Positions 10,984-16,699 of a DNA stretch of 16,699 nucleotides are shown here, in pieces. The position numbers and the translations under genes were made by a program. Origin of the DNA: Thermoleophilia bacterium (lineage in GTDB: Bacteria > Actinomycetota > Thermoleophilia > Gaiellales > Gaiellaceae); NCBI GenBank assembly GCA_014534155.1, contig JACVSB010000015.1, positions 1 through 16,699 of the forward strand, given 5' to 3'. Under the pieces are notes generated by a model that searched no databases, was not told where the DNA came from, and saw only the letters and a program-made list of their open reading frames with translations. The first letter of the stretch is position 1. Each line of letters starts with the position of its first letter.

Positions 10984-12954
10984 CTAGTCGGACTCCACCG
11001 ACCCGGTCGCGTACGTCGCGGGCTTGACGCCGAAGTAGCGCTCGAACACCTTCAGCGCTGCCGGCGCCGCCGCCTCCCCCCCGTGACCGCCGTTCTCGAT
11101 CACGGCACAGACGACGAGCTCCGGGCGCTGAGAGGGCCCGTAGCCGCACCACCACGACTGGTCGCGAAGGCCGCGGTAGCCCGGTAGCTCGACGTACTTC
11201 TCCGCCGTCCCCGTCTTGCCCGCAATCGGCACGGGGAACGCTCCGAACACACTCGTCGACGTGCCGTATGGCGCGTGCGTCGCCTCATAGAGGCCCTCCT
11301 GGACGGCGCGCACGCCCGCCGGGTCGAGGCCGATGTCCTTCGGCTTGGCGGGCGCCAGGCGGCGCACGACGACCGGCGCGTCCCCCTCTGTAGCCGAATG
11401 CTCGATCCGCTTCACGATCGTCGGCTGCACGGCCTTGCCGCCGTTCGCGACGAGCGTGTAGAAGGCCGCCATCTGGAGCGGGGTGACGAGAACGTCGCCC
11501 TGGCCGATGCCGAGCTGAACCGAGTCGCCGCTCGTCCAGACCTGGTCGACGAGGCTCTTGAACGTCCGCTGGCGCCACGCCGGCGTGGGGATCAGGCCCT
11601 CCCCCTCAGGGCCGAGCTCGATGCCCGTGAGCCGGCCGAAGCCGAGCCGGCGGGCCCAGCGCTGGATCGGCGAGTCCGGCCGCTCGTAGGCGCGCAGCGC
11701 GACCTCGTAGAAGTACGTGTCGCAGGAGTTGGCGATCGCGGTCGTCAGCTCCATGGGCTCGTTGATGTAGGGGTTCCAGTTCATGAACACCTGCTTGTCG
11801 GCGCCGACCTCGCGCTTGCCGGTGCACTGGATGATCTCGCTCGGGGTCAGGAGGCCCTCCTGCATGGCGGCGAGCGCGACGACGGGCTTGAACGTGGAAC
11901 CCGGCGGATACAGCCCCGCGATCGCCCGGTTCAGGGTCGGGTGGTTCGCGGCAGGGGCGCCGAGCCGCTCGAGCGCCTTCGGTCTCACGCGGCCGACGTA
12001 GACGGAGGGGTCGTACGTAGGGTTCGAGGCGAGTGCGAGCACCTCGCCCGTGCGCGGGTCCATCGCGACGACGGCGCCTCCGTCGGCAGCCCACTCTCCA
12101 CCCTGGTGGGCGAGCCGGATCCCGTAGCGGATGGCATCCTCAGCCGCCTTCTGCAGCTTCGCGTCGAGCGTCAGCCTGACGGTGTACCCCGCCTCCGGGA
12201 ACCGGCTGTACTCCCGGTTCGAGGTGACCCGGCCCAGCGCGTCCACGCGAACGTGGCCGACGCCCGGGAAGCCGCGCAGGTAGCGGTCGAAGGCCGCCTC
12301 CACGCCCGCCTGGCCGATCCGGTCGCCGGCTGCGTACCCCTGGTCCCGGCGCTGCGCTAGCTGCTCGGACGAGATCTCGCCCACGTAGCCCAGGGTCTGG
12401 GCAGCGAGGGACCCGTGCTCGTAGCGGCGCAGCTGCGTCTCGGTCACCTGCACGGCGGGGAACTCGGCCTGGTGCTCGAGGAGGTACGCGACCTTGTCGT
12501 CGTGCACGGCCTCGCGAACGGTGACCGGCGTGAGCGGATCGTCCCGGTGGCGGAGGAGCGTCTCCCTGAGCTCCTTCGGGGAGAGGCGAAGGAGCGCGGC
12601 CAGGCGGTCGAGTACGTGCGCGCGCCGGCGAGCCGGAAGGTCCTCGAGCGCGGCCGGCCAGACCTGCACGAGCGTCCCGGCCCTGTTCGAGACGAGAACG
12701 TCGCCGTCGCGGTCGACGACGGCGCCGCGCGGCGCGTTCACCCGGAACGTCCGCACCTGGTTGTTCTGCGCCGCCTCGAGGTAGCGCTCCCCGGAGATCA
12801 CCTGAAGCGCCCACAGGCGGAAGAAGAGGACGGCGAAGATCGCGACGGCGACGATCCCGAGGATCGCGATCCGGAGCGCCATCTGGGGAGCGACGCGGTA
12901 CGGCTCCTCCACGCGGGGGTCGGGTGGGAGGAACTCCGGCAGGCGCGAGCCCAT
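10984..12954 (-). CDS. mrdA: Penicillin-binding protein 2, elongation transpeptidase
   Basis: Class B PBP that cross-links peptidoglycan together with RodA. From ATG 12954 it has 656 residues: a cytoplasmic tail, one membrane anchor (about 26-50, followed by FFRLWALQVISGERY), the PBP dimerisation/pedestal region (RTFRVNAPRGAVVDRDG), then the transpeptidase domain. Active-site motifs are STFK (S353 nucleophile), SCD (410-412, the PBP2 form of SxN) and KTGTA (580-584). The start is uncertain: the frame is open to TTG 12990, which has GGGAGG 9 nt upstream and overlaps mreD by 8 nt, giving 668 residues. ATG 12954 has AGGGG only 2 nt away. The ATG is favoured because the conserved region begins just after it. 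Confidence 0.95.
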   Translation of the reverse strand: MGSRLPEFLPPDPRVEEPYRVAPQMALRIAILGIVAVAIFAVLFFRLWALQVISGERYLEAAQNNQVRTFRVNAPRGAVVDRDGDVLVSNRAGTLVQVWPAALEDLPARRRAHVLDRLAALLRLSPKELRETLLRHRDDPLTPVTVREAVHDDKVAYLLEHQAEFPAVQVTETQLRRYEHGSLAAQTLGYVGEISSEQLAQRRDQGYAAGDRIGQAGVEAAFDRYLRGFPGVGHVRVDALGRVTSNREYSRFPEAGYTVRLTLDAKLQKAAEDAIRYGIRLAHQGGEWAADGGAVVAMDPRTGEVLALASNPTYDPSVYVGRVRPKALERLGAPAANHPTLNRAIAGLYPPGSTFKPVVALAAMQEGLLTPSEIIQCTGKREVGADKQVFMNWNPYINEPMELTTAIANSCDTYFYEVALRAYERPDSPIQRWARRLGFGRLTGIELGPEGEGLIPTPAWRQRTFKSLVDQVWTSGDSVQLGIGQGDVLVTPLQMAAFYTLVANGGKAVQPTIVKRIEHSATEGDAPVVVRRLAPAKPKDIGLDPAGVRAVQEGLYEATHAPYGTSTSVFGAFPVPIAGKTGTAEKYVELPGYRGLRDQSWWCGYGPSQRPELVVCAVIENGGHGGEAAAPAALKVFERYFGVKPATYATGSVESD

Positions 12955-12982
12955 GTCCCCTGCCCGCACCGGCGGCACGCGG

Positions 12983-13501
12983 CTAGCCAAGAGCGACCGC
13001 CTCCCGCCGCTCCCGCACTACGACGGGGAAGAGCCTGAGTGCGAGACGGTAGAGCGGTGTGGCGACGAGGACGTTCAGGGCGAGCGTCGGCAGGAGGACC
13101 TCGCCGAAGACGGCCGCCGAGGGCACGCCGTCTCCGAGCAGGAAGTGCACCGTCGTCGAGCCGACGCCGAGCCAGAGCGTCGCGAGCGCTGCGGCGACGA
13201 GGGGCGGGTAGGGCGAGCTGCGGGTCGTCGCCTCCCCGAACCGGCCCGCCCAGTACCCGGTGAGGGTGAGGAGGAGCGACGAGAGGCCGAGCGTCTGCAG
13301 CGACGCCACGTCGAGCACGAGCCCTGCCCAGAACCCGGCGGCCGCTCCCAGCAGCGGGCCGCGAAGGAGGGCGACGACGACGAGGAGGACGAGCACGACG
13401 TCGGGGTGCCCGCTCGCGATCTCGAGGGGCGTGACGAGCGTGATCTGGACGAGCGCGGCCACGAGCAGGAGCACGCCGGCCTTCGCGGCGTCGGCGCGCA
13501 T
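12983..13501 (-). CDS. mreD: Rod shape-determining membrane protein MreD
   Basis: A 172-residue protein with about five hydrophobic segments, including GVLLLVAALVQITL near the N terminus and VVLVLLVVVALL. MreD is an integral membrane part of the elongasome that joins MreC to MreB and RodA. The sequence is only weakly conserved in this family, so the call rests on membrane topology, size, the GxxxGFWAGLVLDV block typical of MreD, and its place between mreC and mrdA. The ATG at 13501 shares one base with the mreC stop (TGATG), showing tight coupling. It ends 28 nt before the favoured mrdA ATG. Confidence 0.9.
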   Translation of the reverse strand: MRADAAKAGVLLLVAALVQITLVTPLEIASGHPDVVLVLLVVVALLRGPLLGAAAGFWAGLVLDVASLQTLGLSSLLLTLTGYWAGRFGEATTRSSPYPPLVAAALATLWLGVGSTTVHFLLGDGVPSAAVFGEVLLPTLALNVLVATPLYRLALRLFPVVVRERREAVALG

Positions 13502-14343
13502 CACGGCCGCCGTCCCTTGGGGACGAGGACGATGACCTGGTGGAGGGCGTCGAAATCGACGAGCGGGACGCACTGGATCGTCTTGAAGGCGTCGATGTCG
13601 CGCTGGCTCACGCTCGCGACGACGCAGATCGGAATCCCGCGCGGGTAGAGCGACGGGTACTCGGCGATCCGCGAGCCGGCCGTGACGACGACGTCGCCCT
13701 TCTCCACGAGCTCGTCCTTGGGGACGCGGTCGAGGATGAGGGCGTTGTCGCTCGCCCCGTGCAGGACGACGCCCGCGGCCTGCGTCTCGGGCACGAACGC
13801 CGACGCGGCGCTCTGCTGGTCGGTCAGCAGCTGGACCTTCGCGCTGGTCGCGGCCACCTCCGTGACGGTGCCCACGAGCCCGTCGTCGGCCACGACGGGA
13901 TCGCCGCTACGAACGGCTGCCGAGGAACCGGCCGCGACCACGACCTCCTGCCGGAAGACGTTCTGCGGCTGGACGATGATCCTCGTCGCCACCGCGTCGA
14001 ATCCGTCCGGGAAGCGCGGCCCCTCGCGGTACTCGAGGAGGGCGCGCAACTCGCGGTTCTCCCGAGCGGCGGTCTCGTTCTCGATCGCCTGTGCCCGCAG
14101 CTCTCGGACCTGCTGGCGCAGCTCCGCGTTCTCGTCCTTGGCGGAGAGCACGTCGCCAGCCCAGCCGTACGCGTCGCGGAAGGGACGCGCCACGCGCTCC
14201 GCGGCGACCTCGAAGGGCGCGAGGACGCTGACCGCGATCCGCTGGGCGGCATGGAGAGGCCCGCCGGAGGCCTCGCGGAAGTAGACGGTGAGGAGCGCGA
14301 GGGAGAGCAGGACGAGGACGACCGCGACCGCGCGCGCCCTCAC
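13501..14343 (-). CDS. mreC: Rod shape-determining protein MreC
   Basis: A 280-residue bitopic membrane protein that activates PBP2 from the periplasmic side. It has an N-terminal hydrophobic anchor (about residues 5-20), a coiled coil (about 68-104, ENAELRQQVRELRAQ then ENRELRALLEY), and the MreC beta-domain pair (about 115-275) with AGSSAAVRSGDPVVADDGLVGTVTEV and SLYPRGIPICVVASV. The start is GTG 14343, preceded 4 nt away by GGAGGAGG, one of the strongest ribosome binding sites in the window. It is separated from mreB by 158 nt and overlaps mreD. Confidence 0.95.
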   Translation of the reverse strand: MRARAVAVVLVLLSLALLTVYFREASGGPLHAAQRIAVSVLAPFEVAAERVARPFRDAYGWAGDVLSAKDENAELRQQVRELRAQAIENETAARENRELRALLEYREGPRFPDGFDAVATRIIVQPQNVFRQEVVVAAGSSAAVRSGDPVVADDGLVGTVTEVAATSAKVQLLTDQQSAASAFVPETQAAGVVLHGASDNALILDRVPKDELVEKGDVVVTAGSRIAEYPSLYPRGIPICVVASVSQRDIDAFKTIQCVPLVDFDALHQVIVLVPKGRRP

Positions 14344-14434
14344 GAGACCTCCTCCTCTCGCGCGGGCGCCCTCCGGGCGCGGAACGGACGTGCTCAAGAG
14401 GGGAAGCCGTGCTGTCCGTTGCCGAGGCACGGGT

Positions 14435-14495
14435 GCCACAGTCTAGTGGCGGTTCAGGCGCGCGCCGTCGCTACCGCGACCATCGGGTAGCGGCG
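14435..14495 (-). promoter_or_regulatory. Structured mreB-mreC intergenic region with hairpins and a candidate -10
   Basis: Two inverted repeats lie just after the mreB stop. CGCTACC/GGTAGCG (14469-14475 with 14486-14492, 7 bp, 10-nt loop) could serve as a weak terminator or processing stem. GCCAC/GTGGC (14435-14439 with 14446-14450) flanks the hexamer TAGACT, the same hexamer found at three other junctions; no -35 is recognisable. A third GC hairpin (14366-14380, GCGCCC/GGGCGC) sits next to the mreC ribosome binding site. The 158-nt gap has no ORF I can support. Confidence 0.35.
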
Positions 14496-14501
14496 CGCGC
14501 G

Positions 14502-15536
14502 CTACCGGCGACTCCGGCCGTTCCTCTGCCGCGCCTTGGCCGAGCGGTGGATCGCCTCGAACTCCTCCAGGCTCCTGCCCGACCCCACCGCGACGCACGT
14601 GAGCGGAGACTCGGCCAGGTGGACGGGCATGAGGGTCTCCTCGCGCAGACGGACGTCGAGCCCGGAGAGAAGGGCGCCGCCGCCGGCGAGCACGATCCCG
14701 CGGTCCATGATGTCTGCGGCGAGCTCGGGCGGCGTCTTGTCCAGGGTCGACTTGATCGCGTCGATGATCTGGCCCACGGGCTCGTCGAGCGCGCGGCGCA
14801 CCTCCTCGGACGTGATCACGATCGTCTTGGGCAGTCCCGTCAGCATGTCGCGCCCGCGTACCTCCGCTCGCACCTCGTCGCGAAGCTCCCAGGCAGAGCC
14901 GATCTCCAGCTTCAGCTCCTCCGCCGTCTGCTGGCCGATCAGGAGCTTGTACTCCTTCTTGATCTGGCTCATGATCGCCTCGTCCATCTCGTCGCCGCCC
15001 ACCCGGATGGAGACCGAGACGACGATCCCTCCCAGCGAGATGACAGCGACCTCGGTCGTGCCGCCGCCGATGTCCACGATCATGTTCCCGGTCGGCTCCG
15101 CCACCGGCAGGCCGGCGCCGATCGCCGCCGCCATGGGCTCCTCGATCAGGTAGGCCTTGCTCGCGCCCGCCGAGTACGTGGCCTCCTCGACCGCGCGCTT
15201 CTCCACCCCCGTGACGCCCGAGGGGACGCAGACGACGACGCGCGGATGGGCGAAGCGGCTCCGGTGCACCTTCTGGATGAAGTGGCGGAGCATCTGCTCC
15301 GTGACGTCGAAGTCCGCGATCACGCCGTCCTTGAGCGGCCGGATGGCGCTGATCGTCCCCGGCGTGCGCCCGAGCATCCGCTTCGCCTCCACCCCGACGG
15401 CGTGGACCTCGCCCGAGCGTTGGTCGATCGCGACGACGGACGGCTCCGAGAGCACGATCCCGCGTCCGCGCACGTAGACGAGCGTATTCGCCGTTCCGAG
15501 GTCGACGGCGATCTCCCGCCCGCCGAGCCCTCCCAT
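14502..15536 (-). CDS. mreB: Rod shape-determining actin homologue MreB
   Basis: A 344-residue ATP-dependent actin-like protein that forms membrane-bound filaments guiding side-wall synthesis. The actin fold motifs are clear: phosphate 1 DLGTANT near residues 12-18, VVVCVPSG, phosphate 2 [25 protein letters not shown], and the adenosine motif [15 protein letters not shown]. The N terminus ([14 protein letters not shown]) is short. The ATG at 15536 places the first beta strand as in other MreB proteins. The Shine-Dalgarno sequence is weak (CGGGTAC). A candidate promoter lies about 29 nt upstream. It leads the mreBCD-mrdA-rodA run. Confidence 0.97.
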   Translation of the reverse strand: MGGLGGREIAVDLGTANTLVYVRGRGIVLSEPSVVAIDQRSGEVHAVGVEAKRMLGRTPGTISAIRPLKDGVIADFDVTEQMLRHFIQKVHRSRFAHPRVVVCVPSGVTGVEKRAVEEATYSAGASKAYLIEEPMAAAIGAGLPVAEPTGNMIVDIGGGTTEVAVISLGGIVVSVSIRVGGDEMDEAIMSQIKKEYKLLIGQQTAEELKLEIGSAWELRDEVRAEVRGRDMLTGLPKTIVITSEEVRRALDEPVGQIIDAIKSTLDKTPPELAADIMDRGIVLAGGGALLSGLDVRLREETLMPVHLAESPLTCVAVGSGRSLEEFEAIHRSAKARQRNGRSRR

Positions 15537-15564
15537 GTACCCGAGGACGCCCACAGCCCGCGCA

Positions 15565-15570
15565 AGTCTA
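15565..15570 (-). promoter_or_regulatory. Candidate -10 element for mreB
   Basis: TAGACT on the minus strand, 28 nt upstream of the mreB ATG. It fits TANNNT. The hexamer at a 17-nt spacing is GAAGGG, which does not match a -35 consensus. Support comes from location and from recurrence of the same hexamer at other junctions. Confidence 0.3.
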
Positions 15571-15616
15571 CAACGCCCGGATTTCTCCCCTTCCCCTCCG
15601 CGGGCTCGTCCCTCAC

Positions 15617-15638
15617 GGGCGAGCGGGTTCGCTCGCCC
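15617..15638. repeat. Perfect 8-bp inverted repeat upstream of mreB
   Basis: GGGCGAGC and GCTCGCCC form a perfect dyad with a 6-nt centre (GGGTTC). It could be a hairpin ending the maf transcript or a regulator binding site; no U-run follows on either strand, which argues against a standard intrinsic terminator. Confidence 0.5.
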
Positions 15639-15844
15639 CCTCCGGGCCAGGCCCGCTCCCGCCAGTGCAGCGGCCAGCACGTCCGCGGCCAGACTTCAGA
15701 CGTGTCACGAAGGGGCAGCGTTGGCGTGCCGCCCGGCGTTCGCGTGCCGCTTTTCTCACGCGGGCGTGCGCGCGCGCTCCGCTCGGCCGCGCAAGCCGCG
15801 AGTTCAGCTGGGACGTCTTCGACCCGGTGCTTCGCGTCCCCTCG

Positions 15845-16438
15845 CTACCCGAACCCGTAGACGCCGGCGTAGCGGTCGGCGAGGAGCGCGACGAGCCTCG
15901 CGGCGGGAAGCCCGACGACGTTCAGGTAATCCCCCTCGATCCGCCGGACGAGCGCCGCGCCGCGGCCCTGGATCGCGTAGGCGCCGGCACGGCCCTCCCA
16001 CTCCCCGGAGGCGACGTAGACGGCGATGTCTCGCGCCGTGAGCGGCCGGAACGCGACCGCTGTCGCCTCGTCCTCGACCGACTCCCAGCCGGGCGTGACG
16101 AGCGCCAGGCCGGAAACGACGACGTGCGTCTTGCCGCCGAGGCGGTCGAGCATGCCCGCGGCCTCCTCCGCGCTCCGGGGCTTCCCCAGCACGCGACCGT
16201 CACAGGAGACAACGGTGTCGACGCCGAGGACCGGGCGATCGCCTGCCCGGGCGGCGACGGATCGCGCCTTCCCGCGCGCGTGCTCGCGGACGAGGACGAC
16301 GGGGTCGTCGTCCTCGCCTGCCTTCTCCTCGTACGCCGGCGCCACGGCGTCGAACGGAACGGCGAGTTGCTCCAGGATCGCCCTCCGCTGCGGCGACGTC
16401 GAGGCGAGAAGGAGCGGCGGCGCGGGCGGCGCGCTCAC
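15845..16438 (-). CDS. maf: Maf family nucleoside triphosphate pyrophosphatase
   Basis: A 197-residue cytosolic enzyme that hydrolyses non-canonical or selected nucleoside triphosphates to monophosphates. Family motifs: LLLASTSPQRR (9-19), VLGVDTVV with D74 as the likely catalytic base, GKP (85-87), and YAIQGRGA ... EGDYLNVVGLP (154-178). The YAIQG and VVGLP blocks point to the dTTP/UTP (YhdE-type) branch, though this is not decisive. The start is GTG 16438 with GGAGG 5 nt upstream, giving a normal length. Maf beside mreB is a frequent arrangement. It diverges from a metallophosphoesterase 113 nt away. Confidence 0.93.
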   Translation of the reverse strand: MSAPPAPPLLLASTSPQRRAILEQLAVPFDAVAPAYEEKAGEDDDPVVLVREHARGKARSVAARAGDRPVLGVDTVVSCDGRVLGKPRSAEEAAGMLDRLGGKTHVVVSGLALVTPGWESVEDEATAVAFRPLTARDIAVYVASGEWEGRAGAYAIQGRGAALVRRIEGDYLNVVGLPAARLVALLADRYAGVYGFG

Positions 16439-16551
16439 GGGCGCCTCCGACCTTCGCGATCTCCTCGGCAGGCCAAGCTCGAGCAACCCTCCTCGTCCGC
16501 CCCGCGGGACATCCGCAGCCACACGGTGACGCGAGGCGGGATAGTACGTCC

Positions 16552-16699
16552 GTGCGCATCTTCTACGCGGGCGACATCCACGGCTCCGAGCGTCTCTGGC
16601 GGAAGTTTCTGAACGCCGCCGCCTTCTACGAGGCCGACGTTCTCGTCCTCGGCGGCGACCTCACGGGGAAGATCCTCGTCCCGCTCGTCGAGCTTCGAC
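16552..16699 (+). CDS. Metallophosphoesterase, N terminus only (cut by window edge)
   Basis: From GTG 16552 the frame reads MRIFYAGDIHGSERLWRKF and continues to the window end with VLVLGGDLTGK. The GDIHG and GGDLTG motifs are the first two metal-binding blocks of the calcineurin-like superfamily, so the call is secure although only about 49 residues are visible. It differs clearly from the metallophosphoesterase at 2408 and so is not a recent duplicate. The Shine-Dalgarno sequence is weak (GGCGGG, 11 nt upstream). It diverges from maf. Confidence 0.8.
   Translation, partial: MRIFYAGDIHGSERLWRKFLNAAAFYEADVLVLGGDLTGKILVPLVELR

Larger units (their letters stand above)
15537..15844 (-). promoter_or_regulatory. 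308-nt intergenic region between maf and mreB
   Basis: No supportable gene is seen on either strand. On the minus strand it holds TAGACT (15570-15565), a candidate mreB -10 with no good -35. Further upstream are two inverted repeats: GGGCGAGC/GCTCGCCC (15617-15638) and CGGGCC/GGCCCG around a single A (15643-15655). The 9-mer GCGTGCCGC (plus-strand reading) occurs twice, at 15724-15732 and 15742-15750, exactly 18 bp apart. It probably contains the promoter and control sites of the mre cluster and the end of the maf transcript. Confidence 0.45.

Noticed and set aside
9836..10987. Long plus-strand open frame opposite rodA, rich in Glu, Asp and Arg
   Set aside because: Charged repetitive translation mirrors the hydrophobic codons of rodA; the real membrane protein is on the minus strand.
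15535..16041. Plus-strand ORF in the maf-mreB gap
   Set aside because: The product is arginine/proline/serine-rich low complexity typical of out-of-frame GC-rich DNA and runs over maf in antisense.

Overview
This is a very GC-rich bacterial chromosome segment, almost entirely coded on the minus strand. Gene content and order (mreB-mreC-mreD-mrdA-rodA, then an RNase E/G with an RGG-rich shell, rplU-rpmA-obgE-nadD-rsfS) and the frequent GTG starts suggest a rod-shaped, deep-branching actinobacterium, most likely Thermoleophilia or a relative. That placement is inference from gene content and protein style only. I see no phage, transposon, CRISPR array or other mobile element; this looks like core genome.

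Layout, in the direction of minus-strand transcription (right to left): a partial metallophosphoesterase on the plus strand at the right edge; maf diverging from it; a 308-nt intergenic region with a strong inverted repeat and a candidate mreB promoter; the elongasome cluster mreB, mreC, mreD, mrdA (PBP2) and rodA; a 65-residue protein of unknown function; the large RNase E/G; then ribosomal proteins L21 and L27, the ribosome-assembly GTPase Obg, NAD biosynthesis NadD and the ribosome silencing factor RsfS. Next come tRNA-Ala(GGC), a DUF3072 gene overlapping a 46-codon acidic gene, a plus-strand metallophosphoesterase, a divergent nucleotidyltransferase-fold gene, and the first 552 codons of leuS.

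The elongasome genes supply the MreB filament, its membrane partners MreC/MreD, and the RodA glycosyltransferase with its PBP2 transpeptidase. The second block supplies RNA decay and ribosome assembly. The two blocks are nearly contiguous.

Most of the interest is in the junctions. The leuS leader has a candidate promoter, an 11-codon ORF with a CTT leucine codon, and a hairpin plus U-tract. rplU has a similar hairpin just ahead of its ribosome binding site. The hexamer TAGACT recurs at four gene junctions on the coding strand. Two very short ORFs sit before nadD and rsfS, each ending in a 4-nt stop/start overlap, and rsfS appears to lack any ATG, GTG or TTG start at its expected N terminus. 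The rsfS stop codon sits in the loop of a 9-bp perfect hairpin. RNase E carries four near-identical arginine/glycine boxes on both sides of its catalytic core. I did not find a wholly new multi-gene system.
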